Assembly (NCBI GenBank): GCA_037447655.1
Contig: JBBHKE010002279.1
Coordinates: 124,001-188,000, forward strand
Origin: Zygnema cylindricum
Taxonomy: Eukaryota; Streptophyta; Zygnematophyceae; Zygnematales; Zygnemataceae
Direction: 5' to 3'
Length of the DNA: 64,000 nucleotides
Positions within the stretch are counted from its first letter, which is position 1; every line of letters begins with the position of its first letter. The notes under the pieces were generated by a model that saw only the letters and a list, made by a program, of their open reading frames with translations, searched no databases and had not been told where the DNA came from. The position numbers and the translations under genes were made by a program. Positions 1-10,882 of this stretch are shown in pieces.

Positions 1-1150
1 TACGTATGTATTAGATTATAACGGTTTTGATACTAGCACTAGGAAAAGAGTCTTTACTGCTAGTTTTGAGGAGGAAGTTTATTTCACCGCTGAAAAAGGT
101 AGCCAAGGGATGTTTAGGCTGATTTTAAGCAATGAAAAGAAGAAACTATATTATGCTGGTGTTCATGATATAATGATGTGGCATAAGAGGCTTGGGCATG
201 TGAATCTAGATAAGCTAAGAGAGATGAAAAAGATAGGAGTGGTGGAAGGAATTCAGTCCAGTGAGAGTGAGAATCTAAGTGATTGTAGTGGATGTGCTCA
301 AGGTAAAGCACACAGATTGCCCTTTCCCAAAACAGCCACCTATAGGGGAGAAAAAATTTTAGATCTAGTACACACAGATATTTGGGGACTAGCCAAAGTG
401 CCCTCACCGGGGCGGAAGAGATTTATGATGACTATCACTGATGATTGGTCTCGATATTCCAGGGTGTATTTTTTGAAAAGCAAGTTAGAAGCTCAAGATT
501 GTTTTAGACAATATAAAGCATGGAGCGAAAAACTCCATGAAACTCCAATCAAGAGAGTAAGGAGTGACAATGGTGGAGAGTATACTTCTAACTAGTTTGA
601 GGATTTTCTGAGGGAAGATGGAGTTCAACACAAAAGACAGTTCCAGAAAACTCGGAACTGAATGCGGTAGCTGAACGATTAAATAGGACACTGATTGATA
701 GTGCTAGAAGTATGTTGTTGGATAAAAAGAAAGGAAAAAGGTTTTGGGCAAAAGCAATGAATTGCGCTAATTACCTCAAAAATAGAGTTCATACCTCAAC
801 TATAAAAGATCAAACACCTTATGAGAAATATACAAGCCGGAAACCAGACATATCTCACTTGAAGGGTTTTCGATAGTCAAGAATTAAGTCTAGATACAGA
901 TCGGTCTAATTGGAAGCAAGATCCTTAAGGAAAACCGGGATACTTATAAGGATATGATGAGGATGTTAAACGATATAGAGTTTACGATCTAAAAAGGGAA
1001 GATATAATCTTAGTAAAACATCTAGTTGTTATGGATGAAGGATAGTCTGTGGATCCCTTCAAGTATACAAAGTCAGTAAAAATCAGATTTGAGTCATAAA
1101 ATTCCGATGACTTTGAGCTTCCTAACTATCTAGGTTTTAGAGAAGATGAC
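1..1150 (+). pseudogene. A1 pol relic: pre-integrase zinc finger and integrase
   Basis: A continuous frame to 595 encodes the end of the protease linker and the HHCC zinc finger (WHKRLGH, then CSGCAQGK). The integrase core follows, with catalytic Asp in HTDIWG and in RSDNGGEY. A TAG stop at 593-595 ends this frame. Further codons, including the NAVAERLN region with the catalytic Glu (about 660-685), continue after frameshifts. The stretch 720-1150 still reads as the integrase C-terminal part (KPDISHL, a GYDEDVK-like motif) but holds several stops. It would have inserted element cDNA into the genome; this copy cannot make an intact enzyme. Confidence 0.88.
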
Positions 1151-1429
1151 ATTCTTCTAGGTACAAATCAGACCGAAAAGGACTCGGCTGCGGAAAATCC
1201 AGTGACAACTCTACCCGAAGCGAAAGAGGTGATGGAAATTGCTTCGAAATCAAGGGATAGGGGAGAAGCAGAGATTGTTCAAAAGAACCCACTAGAACCA
1301 TCTATTCTGGCTACGTATTTTGAGGGGGGAAGGAGAAGTAGCAAAAGATTACAAGAAAAATAGGTTAATAACAAGGTAACATAACTATCTAATCAAGATG
1401 AACCTCAAACTTTTGGAGAGGGGATGACT

Positions 1430-2984
1430 TGTCCAGAACGAACCGGTGGAAGACAGCCATCAATGAAAAATAGCCTCAATTATGGCAGCCGATACTTGGG
1501 AGGTGGTGGACTGTCCACCTAACCGAAAACCAATCGGTTGTCAGTGGGTTTTCAAATTGAAACTGAACCCGGATAACACCATTGAGCGTTACAATGCCCG
1601 ATTAGTGGAAAAATGATTTACATAGAAAGAAAGAATCGACTACGAGGAAACCTTTGCATCGGTCGTCACATTTCCCTCCGTCTCCATACTTCTCAGTCTA
1701 GCAACAGTGGAAGACATGGAGCTGTACCAGATGGACATCCAGACAGCCTTTTTGCATGGAGAATTGGAAGAGGAGATCTTCATGCGACAACCCAAAAAAT
1801 TTGTGGAGGAAGGAGAGGAGAGTAAGGTATGCCGGCTGAGTAAATCCCTTTACAGTTTGAAACAGACACCTCAACAGTGGAATAAGAAACTTTATGAGTT
1901 TCTTACCGGTCAGGGATATATCCGGATCAGCTAATATTACTCAATCTATGTTTTTGAAGATGAGGAAGGTATTATATTTATTGGAATTTATGTTGATGAT
2001 TTGCTTGTTTTAAGGAAATCAATGGAAAAAATTAATAAACTGAAAAGCGATCTTAAGGGGAGATTTGAAATAAACTATATGGGGGAAGCAAAATATATTT
2101 TGGGAATTTAAGTACAAAGAGACCGAGAAAGAAAGATTATAAGATTGACACAAAAGGAAGCAAAAGGGAACATGCAGGAAAAATTTCAAATGGATAAAGC
2201 AAATAGTTGAACAACTCGAATGGAGTTAAAGAAGGGAAATGGGGGGAGTGAGGAAGAAGAAGTCATAGTCTAAGACGAGGAATTAAGTCCTGAAGAACAG
2301 AAGTTCATGCAGACTTTTTCTTACAGGCAAGTAGTGGGAAGCCTAATCTATTTTATGAATTGTATCCGGCCAGATTTAGCTGCAGCTGTAGGAGTGTTGT
2401 GTTGAAGTCTAAATGCTCCCACTAAGAAAGATTGGGAGGTAGCTAAGAGAGTCCTTAGATATTTGATAGGAACTAGGGATCTATGGTTGCATTTGGGTGG
2501 GGAGAATAGTGATATCACTACTTGGAGTGATGCTAGTTATGGTGATGCTCCGATGAGGAGATGTACTTCTGGGTATGTATTATATGTGGGTGATGGAGCT
2601 TGCTGTTGGAATAGCAAACAACAAAAGGATATTGTTCAGTCCACCATGGAGGCTGAGTATATGGCCCCTTGCTTTGCTGTAAAAGAATTGATGTGGGTCA
2701 AGTCTTTGCTGGGTGAGCTTGGTCACCATAAGAGTGGTGTGCATAATTTTTTTTGTGATAATCAGGCAGCGATCGCTATTTCTGCCAATCCTAAACATCA
2801 TTTTAAAGCCAAACACATGGACATTAGATTCAGCTTTGTTAGAGAGAAAGTAGAAAACAAAATAATCAGTTTAGAGTACCGACCAGATAGCGAGATGGTG
2901 GCAGAAACGATGACCAAACCTGTGCCTTCCACTAAGCTAATTTTCTGCAGGGAGAAGTGTGGTCTGAAATTAAAGAGTGACTAG
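1430..2984 (+). pseudogene. A1 pol relic: reverse transcriptase and RNase H
   Basis: Copia reverse transcriptase is recognisable from about 1450 (EMASI-like start, then KWVFKLKLNP-like codons) through LYSLKQTPQQWNKKL to YVDDLL at about 1990-2005. RNase H follows, with DASYGDAPMRRCTSGYVLY (about 2530-2585), TMEAEYMA and the DNQAAIAI motif. The last 173 codons (2463-2984) are uninterrupted, but the reverse transcriptase half has stops near 1615, 1932, 2110 and 2208. The reading frame ends a few bases before the polypurine tract, so no further gene lies between pol and the LTR. Confidence 0.9.
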
Positions 2985-2997
2985 AAAATAAGGGGAG

Positions 2998-4045
2998 TGT
3001 AGAAATTGATGGTTCTTTTAGTATTTTCTAAGTCTAAAATAAAGTGCAGAAAAAGAAGCCGGTGCAGTCTGACTCTAACTTCTCTCCTCAACTCTCACAC
3101 TTGTTGTAGTCACTAAGAAGTTGGAGAGGAAGCTAGTGTCATGGTGCCTTTGCTATCCAGAGATTTACGGGGTAGTAAAGTAGTTAATTTACTAAAAGGA
3201 AGTTGTCGCCTAGAGAATTTGATCCCGGTACTTATAGATAGGAAATGCCGCCGGTAGCCGATAACCTCATCCATTTAGTCTAGGATTAGTGGTAAATGAT
3301 ATAGAGTGTATTACATATATAAACGTTAAAATGTAGGCTAATTCATTTAACAACAACTATATGCGGGATACATAGAGTCAGATATAAAAGTACGGATTAC
3401 GAGTACGAAGAATAAATAAGTACCGTGCATTTGTTTCTATAGCGAAACAAATATATCGCAATTATTTATGACGGCTTCGATTGAAATCATCATTCAATCG
3501 GATGGCCGCAAAGCATGCCGAGATCACGTAAGAATATTTCGGCAGTTTATGGTCGCGGCCACATCGGATGAAACGTGGCACTAGCACATTGGATTTCGGC
3601 ATCTCCAGGGATTACAGAAACGAATCCAAAAAAGACACGTGTCGACATTTTTGTCATGTCGTACAATGTTCGTATATAAAGTACACTGGCAGCTGTACCT
3701 TTCTGTACAGTACAACAATATGATTGGTGCCGTACGTCAGTAGATATAGTTTAAGAGAGAGATAGGACTTAGAAAAATTTGGTAGATAGGACCCTCTCTC
3801 CCAGAGAGATAATGTACAGAAGGTCAACTTTGACCCTCCATAACTTACTGCTCAGGGGAGCAAATTCAGAGATTATTTTTGCTATAGACTCAAGGGAGTC
3901 TTGCCTTCACAAAAGAGAAGGTTGTCAGTGTTTTTGTTTGCCAAGGTGGCGGTTATTCGTGCTGAAAGACAAAGGGGTCAAGGTTATTCTAGAGGCTTCG
4001 TGTGAGCTGCTTACTATGAGGTCCTATGGAGGTCTCAAAGTTGCA
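2998..4045 (+). repeat. 3' LTR of A1, with embedded gag start
   Basis: It begins TGTAGAAATT and ends AAAGTTGCA (TG...CA), 1048 bp. Its last 20 bases (4026-4045) are ATGGAGGTCTCAAAGTTGCA, the same position as the gag start in the 5' LTRs of related elements. It holds a palindrome around GTTTCTATAGCGAAAC (about 3420-3467). A TATA-like TATATAAAG lies near 3674 beside several GTAC motifs, followed by ATTGGT (a reversed CCAAT). On the opposite strand there are a B-box-like GGATCAAATTC (3225-3215) and an A-box-like TAGACTAAATGG (3283-3272). Confidence 0.9.
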
Positions 4046-4089
4046 GTGACCTTGACTCGTTTAATCGTGGGGTTGGCGGCCAATTATTT

Positions 4090-4507
4090 TCAATTTTTGG
4101 TGGAGGAGGTGGCGTTTTTAAAGCAATTATTGGTGGGGAGGGAGGCGTCATTGAATAATTTATTGGTGGAGGGGGGGGCTTGTTTAAATCTTTTATTTCT
4201 GGGGGAGGAGGTATCTTTGAATTGTTTATTAGTGGAGGGGAGGTGTCGTTGAATTGTTTACTGGTGGGGGGGGAGGCGTCCTTGAATCGTTTATTGGTGG
4301 GGGGGGAGGCGTCATTGAATCATTTTTTGGTGGGGGGGTAGGCATCGTTGAATCGTTTATTGGTGGTGGGGGAGGGGTCTTTGAATCGTTTATTGGTGGG
4401 GGGGGAGGCCTCTTTAAGTCGTTTATTCGTGGGGGGGGGAGGCGTTTTTGAATCGTTTATTGGTGGGGGGGGAGGCGTCCTTAAATCATTTAATGATAGG
4501 GGGGAGG
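4090..4507 (+). repeat. 33-bp G-rich minisatellite
   Basis: About 12 copies of a 33-bp unit built from TTTATTGGTGGGGGGGGAGG followed by CGTCCTTGAATCG. Runs of 5 to 8 G occur every 33 bases on the + strand. Because 33 is a multiple of three, one frame reads as repeats of ESFIGGGGGVL (4254-4451), but there is no upstream gene, so I do not call it coding. The array lies exactly between the end of the A1 LTR and the start of the gypsy G1 LTR. Confidence 0.9.
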
Positions 4508-6040
4508 TGTAATAGGATTTCCTACCTCTCTAAAAATCCCATTACTATAACCAATTTCAACCACAAATTCCACACATTGGAAAACTACAGATTCACATTG
4601 GAAAACACTCACATAAGGATAAACTTTAAATTAGAAGAAGCTTATGTCCACATAACATTAGCTTGGTTTCTTGCCCTATTGGCTTGACTTCTTTTTTAAA
4701 GTGTTTCACTACTCTCCACTCTTAATAATTATATCTCTTAACAGCTAAAACACTACTTAGTTAGTAAGAGATTTTAGTGGAAAAATGCCTTTGCTCCAAT
4801 TTGGTTTTAATCGCTCAAGACCAAGATCAGTCAGAATTTCCACAAACTTTTCCAAAGGAAAATATGCCTACTCTTCTCTTCGACTTCCTTATTTATCCGT
4901 CATCGCACAGGACTAGCTAGGCCTGAGTTAATGCTCAATTGAACAGATTTTTACCTGGGCCAATAATTGATCAGCTAGGACTCAGACTGGTCAATGTAAA
5001 AATGTGCGAAATCTCTAACTAACTACGTAAAATTTACGAACCAATTAAACGCTAAAGCGCTGATCGCTATTAGCATAGAATTTTCTTTAGCGTATACGAA
5101 TAATTAAAGTGGTGTGCGTTAATTAAGAATTTGAAAATTTTGAAGAAAAACATACATTCTAATTGTTTAATAATGTTAATTTGAGTCTTTGAAAAAAGTA
5201 AATGTTAGTCGCAAACATGCTTACACTAATATAGGTATTTCTATAAAATTTGACAAAATCGTCCACAAATTGTATGTTCACACAGTCAAAACATGGTTGA
5301 TGGACGAAAATGTGCGAACGTGATATTAGACAACTTGATTTCATCCCTGTTTTAGAGCACCTATTCTCATGCGTCAGTGGTTACTTAAACCCTTTAATTA
5401 TACTTTTTCACTTAAAAAGGTACGTTTTTGTACGGTCTGACATTGACCGTACACCACAATTATTAAAAGACAACGTACTTTCGTTTTGTACGGTACTTGG
5501 AAAATAACCCTAAATGGCGTATAGAAAAAAAATAGAATAAATTACTCTAATGGAGAATAATAAAAAAAAAGCGGGACGGAATTAGCGTACACTACGCTAA
5601 TAGCGATTGGCCGAGTACATTTCAGTATGTAACATTTACGTGCAAAAGTGCCCGCCAAACGAAACGCGACTTCGCACGAGCGTGCGTCACAAATTTCACA
5701 CGCGAAACTACCTACAAAATTCCATAAAGTGAAAGTGACGTTTTGTACAAAATATTGTACGAAACAAATCATCGTGCGTACTAAACGAAGTATTGATTCA
5801 TTTAGTACTGAATGTGCGCTTGAAATTCCGCGGCTAGTTTGACCCTAAACCCGTTACAATGAACAACCACTCGTTATTTTGACCTCGCGCTGTCGCCTAA
5901 ATATACCAATCCCTATATCTTTTAAAATACAACTCTAAATTGTGCTATTCTTTTGCGAACGTCTACCAAATTCATAACTCTATATTCGTAACACTTAAAT
6001 GCCCATTTACGAACAAGTTCGATCCACTATTAGTGTAACA
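4508..6040 (-). repeat. 3' LTR of gypsy G1
   Basis: On the minus strand it starts TGTTACACTAATAG at 6040, directly after the purine tract AAGGAGGGGATGA (6041-6053), and ends at 4508. It matches 17530-18245 (the 5' LTR) closely from 4515 to about 5050 and again at 5618-5790. It measures 1533 bp, or about 970 bp once the 563-bp M1 insertion is removed. No target duplication can be tested because the 5' LTR outer end is lost. Confidence 0.82.
5055..5617. mobile_element. TIR element (MITE-like) M1, 563 bp
   Basis: The G1 5' LTR provides an empty site: there AACGCTA runs directly into CATTTTATTACGTAAC, whereas here 563 bp lie between. The inserted DNA starts and ends with inverted copies of a sequence containing ATCGCTATTAGC (5064-5074 and 5595-5606). 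The flanking trinucleotides are CTA and GTA, possibly a decayed 3-bp target duplication. No coding region is seen inside. The superfamily is not certain. Confidence 0.72.
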
Positions 6041-6089
6041 TCATCCCCTCCTTATATTTAATTGACCTTAGTTAAAACACATTTCATTC

Positions 6090-6201
6090 TCAAGACGGGA
6101 CTTCTATATTATTATCCCTCCAATACCTTTGTAAAAGGTCAAAATTTGTACCTTTTAAAGTAACCTTATCATCTGGCCTTCCTAAATAATGCACTTGGTA
6201 C
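6090..6201 (-). pseudogene. G1 integrase C-terminal chromodomain, detached
   Basis: The minus strand from 6201 reads YQVHYLGRPDDKVT, then LKG, NFDLLQRYW and RDNN before a TGA at 6092-6090. This is the C-terminal half of a chromodomain as found at the end of chromovirus integrases; the family TWKG tryptophan is replaced by Leu. Its N-terminal half is at 11915-11970, 5.7 kb away beyond A2. Chromodomains steer integration by binding histone marks. After the stop come about 40 bp, the polypurine tract and the 3' LTR. Confidence 0.75.
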
Positions 6202-7174
6202 TGTTGAAATTAATATATTTCTAGAGTATTTCCTATGTATATATATGTTAATACAAAAGGAAAAAGAAAAGGACGGACAGCCTGCCTCCACCTCCTCTCT
6301 CTAGCCCCCATACTTGTTGTAGTCACTGAAGGATAAAGAGAGTGGTTGAACCATGGCTGCGTTAGTTCAACAGGCATTTATTTTTAGTAGGTTACTAAAA
6401 AGAAACATGACGAACCCTGGACTTGATCCCGGTACCTACCGTCCGACAAGTTGGCCGGTAGCCGTCAGCGTTATCCTATTAGACTAGGACCAATGCTAAA
6501 TGCTATAGGGTATGATAGATATATATTTATTTAAGAGTGAACGAATTCATTTAATTAAAACCATATACACCATACATAGATACAATTTTGTAAAGTACAA
6601 AGTACAATACTATTCGAAATGGATACCACAGATTTTGTTTGAACAACGAAACGAATATTGCGCAAGTATTTACAACGGCTGAGATTGCATTTTGGTTCAT
6701 ATCCAACGGCGCACATCATCGCCGAAATCTCGGAGTGGTCACTTTGGCTTTTTGTGACATGGCATGACCTGGCCCCACGTGGAGAGATCACATTTGGTCG
6801 CGGGAATTTCGAGGAACCTATAAAGGTACACCGGCTGTAGTACTTTTTGGTATGGTACAGCAATATAATTGGTTCGTACTTCAGTAGATAGGAGTTATTA
6901 AAGAGAATGAAGACTTAGTGTTTTCACTAACACCCCTCCCCTTGAGGGTTTCTAAAAAATGGGCATCTTTGCTAACCCATAACTTATCGCCTGGTTGGGC
7001 GTTTTCAGAGATTTTTTTTTCTGCGCACTGAGGGGAGTTCAAGTTGCTCAAAAGTGTAGTCAAATTGTGTGCTTGTTTGCTTGGGTAGCAATGGTTGCCA
7101 TTGAAAGTTGGTTAGTTAATAATTATCTAAAGGCTTCCTGAATTTTATAGTCCAATGGAGGACACAGAATTACA
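6202..7174 (+). repeat. 5' LTR of A2
   Basis: 973 bp, TGTTGAAATT to GAATTACA. The last 20 bases (7155-7174) begin with ATG and are the first codons of gag. Compared with the 3' LTR it lacks about 58 bp near 6821. The antisense strand carries TAGTCTAATAGG (6486-6475), a perfect A-box match, and GGATCAAGTCC (6429-6419), a B-box with one mismatch, about 45 nt apart. A GTTTGAACAACGAAAC palindrome core lies near 6640. Confidence 0.92.
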
Positions 7175-8150
7175 CGTTATGGGCCCACCCTCTAGGGTGC
7201 CCATCTTCAATGTATTAGGGTTTATCTATTGGGAAGCCATGATGACAGGGGCTTTGTGTGAAAAACGATACTGGGGAATTGTTAGTGGACAAGTGAAAAG
7301 TCCACCTCAAGGAACACCACCGAGATTTGGTGGAATAAGGTTTTCTGTAGCAACATCTGCTACAGCAGGGGAGACAAATGATCGGGACAGCAGCCTTTCC
7401 GAAAAGGGGAAAGAAAGGGAGACACCTCTTACTTCTTTTGCTCCTATTGCCACGACACCCGGAGCGGCGATCGTGAAGACCTTGGAGACCAATACTCAAA
7501 TGTGGGAAGACACCAACAAGGCTGCCAAGAACTTCATTCTGAGACATCTCACACAAGCTTTGGCAACTCCTCACGTTCACGTTTACAAGGCCAAGGAGTT
7601 GTGGGTGAGTTTGATATAGATCTATAGAGCTGGTACAATTAAGGAGCTCCAGTTGGCAAAGCAAAAGTTGGGAAATTATACTTACAAAGGGGGAAAGATT
7701 TTAGACTACTGTAATGATCTTTCTTTTTTGTATATGGAGATGGAGAGTGCCAGATTGACAGGTACAATGAAGATGAAGGTTAACACTCTCATCATGAAGT
7801 TACCTGACGAGTATGAGAATATAGTGTACAGATTACAAGAAATGACTGATAGTTTATGGAAGTGGAATACAGTGGTCCGGATGATACTTGTGCATGAGAA
7901 CACGTTTGAAATCAAGAGAGGGGAAAAGAGCGTTCAAGCCCTAGCCGCCCAAAAGAACAGGTGGAAACCAAACCCGAAAAAACCATACAAAGGAGAAAGA
8001 GTTCAGCCTGGAGGACTAAGGCTCCCAAAGGGCCTATTGTCATTTTTGTAAAAAGCCATGACACTTTATCGCGAATTGTGTCAAGCTATGGGAGGTGAGG
8101 CTCCAAGAAAACCATGGAGGGGGTTCTTTTGGAGGGAAGAAAAAGGCACT
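7155..8150 (+). pseudogene. A2 gag relic
   Basis: The start ATG at 7155 lies within the 5' LTR; the protein opens MEDTEL then HVMGPPSRVP, with the primer-binding site translated. A first frame runs to a TAG at 7617-7619 (an expected Glu codon). A second continues at 7653-8051 with the typical copia gag helices (LDYCNDLSFLYMEME, TLIMKLPDEYE). The CCHC zinc knuckle at about 8040-8080 (C-HF-C-KKP, then H-FIAN-C) is broken by a TGA where glycine is expected. Gag forms the particle shell and binds RNA. The two or three lesions make this copy a pseudogene. Confidence 0.88.
7175..7189 (+). promoter_or_regulatory. A2 primer-binding site, half-tRNA-iMet type
   Basis: CGTTATGGGCCCACC follows the LTR directly. 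Apart from the first base it is complementary to the anticodon arm of eukaryotic initiator tRNA-Met (GGUGGGCCCAUAACC). It lies inside the gag frame and encodes VMGPP. Confidence 0.82.
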
Positions 8151-8289
8151 TTTGGTCACAAAGGTGACACGAGAGAGCGAGGACGAGTCCTCTGAGGAGG
8201 ATGGGGAGCTTCTTCTTGACGAAAGTCTACAGGAGAAGAAGATCCCTCGGAGCGGAAGTGTGCCCTTGAAGCAATTTGGGAAGCTCCAC

Positions 8290-9420
8290 AAGAAAAATGG
8301 ATCATCGACTCAAGTGGAACCATACATGTCTGTCCTGAGAAGGACCTTTTCACTAAGCTAAGGGAAATTCCTACTGTAAAAATAGAGTATGGGGATGGGA
8401 GAGTGGTTACTACAGATCTAGTGGGATCAACAGATCTATAAGTCTTAGTAGAGGGTAAGACTCTTATACTCACATTCTCAGATGTACTTTACATTCCTCA
8501 GCTGAGTAAAAATCTTGTCTCTACGTCTATGTTAGATGACAAAAAGTTTGATACATTCGCTACAAAGAGAGTCTTTACAGCTAAGTATGGAGATGAAGTT
8601 TACTTCACGGCAGATATGGGTAGCCAAAGAATGTTTAGGCTTAACCTGAGTAATGAAAAGAAAAATGCTTACTATGTTGGTGTTTCTAAGTTGATGATTT
8701 GGCATAAATGATTCTGGCATGTGCATTTTGATTGGTTGAACGAAATGAAAAAGCTTGGGGTAGGAGAAGGCTTTTAGTTTCGGGATAATGAAATGATGAA
8801 TGATTGTAGTGGTTGTGCTCAAGGGAAGGCTCACAGACTTCCCTTTCCCAAAGTCGCCACATATAATGGTGAGAAAGTACTAGATTTAGTCCACAGAGAT
8901 ATCTGGGGACCTGCAAAAGTGCCTTCGGTTGGAGGAAAGAGGTTTATGTTGACAATAACCGATGACTGGTCTAAGTACTCTAGAGTCTACTTCCTAAAAA
9001 CAAAGTCTGAAACATCAACTTACTTCAAAGAATATAGAGCTTGGAGTGAGAAGTGCATGGAACCCCCATTAAGAGGATAAGGAGTGATAATAGGGGGGAA
9101 TATACCTCTAACAAGTTTGAGGAATACTTGAGAGATGAGGGAGTTCAGCACCAAAAAACCGCACCATATAACGCGGAACAAAATGGGGTAGCTGAGAGGT
9201 TGAACGCAACACTAGGAGATAGTGCATGTAGTATGTTTGCCGACAAGGAATTAGGAAAGAGATTTTGAGCAAAGGCCATGAACTGTGCCAACTACATTAA
9301 GAATAGAGTCCTTACCTCAGTTATAAAAAGAATGACACCTTATGAGAGATGGGTGGGACGGAAACCAGATATTCTCTCACGTTAAAGTATTCAGTAGCCA
9401 AATTTACAGTCTTCACACGG
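8290..9420 (+). pseudogene. A2 protease and integrase relic
   Basis: The protease entry reads WIIDSS at about 8300, where copia elements normally have DSG or DTG, so the active site is altered. IPTVKIEYGDG and the ILTFSDVLYIP block follow. The HHCC finger region has a stop at 8709 (WHK*). DCSGCAQGKAHRLPFPK and HRDIWG (8820-8905) mark the integrase core; RSDNRGEYTS and NGVAERLN carry the second Asp and the Glu in other frames. Several stops and frameshifts exclude function. Confidence 0.85.
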
Positions 9421-9959
9421 ATAAGAAAAACTAGAAACTAGATACTAAGGGAAAACACAGATACTTTCTAAGATATGATAAGGATGTCAACGGATATAGA
9501 CTATATGACTTAGCAAAGAGAGATATCATTCTGGTTAAACACCTAGTTGTCATGGATGTAGGGAAGTACTTTGACCCTTTTAAATATACCAAAAAGATAA
9601 GAATCAGATTTGATTCTGGAAATGAGGAGGACTCCATCCTTCCCGAAAGGGACATGAGTTAAACGGGGATTGTAGATTCAAAGGAGATCCAAGACACAAG
9701 CAATCCACCGGAAACCTCACATATTCCTATAGACTTTGAGGAGACAAAAGAGGAGGAATCTGTATCGGCTTCCATTTATAGGGGAGCCGATGAGACAGTA
9801 AGGAGAAATCTAAGACGTCCCTCCATCCCAGCTTCAGAGTCTAAGGGGGGGAGGAGCACCAATAAGATCCACGAAAAACATGCGGCTCACAAGGTAACTA
9901 AGCAATCTCACCCATATGAGCCTGAGTCATACCCGAAGGCAGTAAATAGTCCAGAGAAA

Positions 9960-10571
9960 GACGGTTGGATAAGAGCCATAAATGATGAGATGGCCTCTAT
10001 CATGGAAGCAAATACTTGGGAACTAGCGGACTGTCCTCCGGACACAAAACCGATTGGCTGTAAATGGGTGTTTAAACTAAAACTGAATCCAGATAATATT
10101 ATTAAGAGGTATAAAGCTCGATTGGTAGCAAAGGGGTTCACCCGAAAATTGGGGATTAACTATGTGGAGACTTTTGCTCCAGTTGTTCGGTTCCCATCAG
10201 TAAGGATTCTCCTCTGTCTGGCAGCAACGGAAGACATGGAAATATACCTGATGGATATTAAGATTGCTTTTCTTAATGGTGAGTTAGAGTAAGAAATTTT
10301 CATGAGGCAACTAGAGGGATTTGTGGAAGAAGGAGACGAGAGCAAAGTCTACAGGCTCATAAAGTCCTTATATGGACTGAAGCAGGCTCCTCGACAATGG
10401 AACAAGAAACTTGGTGAGTTTCTCACCGGTCTGGGATATGTTCGGATCACCTCTGACCATTCTATCTATATGTTTGAAGATGAGAATGGTGTCATTTTTA
10501 TTGCAATTTATGTGGATGATCTGCTTGTGTTGAGTAAATCTTTGGAAAAGATTAATAGGCTAAAGAATTGA
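9960..10571 (+). pseudogene. A2 reverse transcriptase relic
   Basis: Starts in the EMASIMEANTWELADCPP region (9990) and runs through KWVFKLKLNPD, FAPVVRFPSVRILL, YGLKQAPRQWNKKL and YVDDLLVLSK (about 10510-10535), all standard copia reverse transcriptase motifs. One stop at 10290-10292 falls at a Glu of the NGELEEE motif. The frame ends at 10571 where the reverse transcriptase thumb is joined by deletion to RNase H. Confidence 0.9.
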
Positions 10572-10854
10572 TGTGGGTCAAGTATTGTTGTAAAAACTGA
10601 GGTATATGAAGGAGGGAGTGCATAAAGTGTATTGTGATAATCAAGCTGCCATTGCAATTGCAGCTAATCCAAAACATCATTTCAAAGCTAATCATATGGA
10701 CATAAGATTGAGTTTTGTGAGGGAAAAAGTTGAGAATAAGATTGTGAATCTTGTATATAAATCTGATGAGGAAATGGTGGCTGATATGATGACAAAACGA
10801 GTGCCCTCTCCTAAATTGAAATATTGCAAAGAAAAATGTGGACTGAATCTGTAG
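10572..10854 (+). pseudogene. A2 RNase H C-terminal fragment
   Basis: Starting at ELMWVKY and continuing with KEGVHKVYCDNQAAIAIAAN, AKHMDIRLSFVREK-type sequence (here ANHMDIRL) and EEMVADMMTK, this is the last third of copia RNase H. Its first two thirds (DASYG and TMEAEYMA motifs) are missing. The purine tract AAAAAAAGGGGAG (10870-10882) and the 3' LTR follow at once. Confidence 0.88.
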
Positions 10855-10882
10855 TTAAAATTCGACTAGAAAAAAAGGGGAG

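Larger units (their letters stand above)
1..4045 (+). mobile_element. Ty1/copia element A1, 5' part outside window
   Basis: The order protease tail, integrase, reverse transcriptase, RNase H, then LTR is the Ty1/copia order. The element enters from the left edge, so its 5' LTR and gag are not visible. The coding part is broken by many stops and frameshifts. A purine-rich tract (2986-2997, ending AAGGGGAG) precedes the 3' LTR at 2998. The 3' LTR has the same length, 1048 bp, as the 5' LTR of A3, and the two are close relatives, so A1 and A3 belong to one subfamily. The 5 bp after the LTR are GTGAC; the matching left flank is outside the window. Confidence 0.93.

Noticed and set aside
4254-4451. 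Glycine-rich protein ESFIGGGGG repeats
   Set aside because: Results from a 33-bp minisatellite; no gene structure around it.
7215-7664. 149-codon minus-strand frame
   Set aside because: Antisense shadow of A2 gag with the capsid codons clearly on the + strand.
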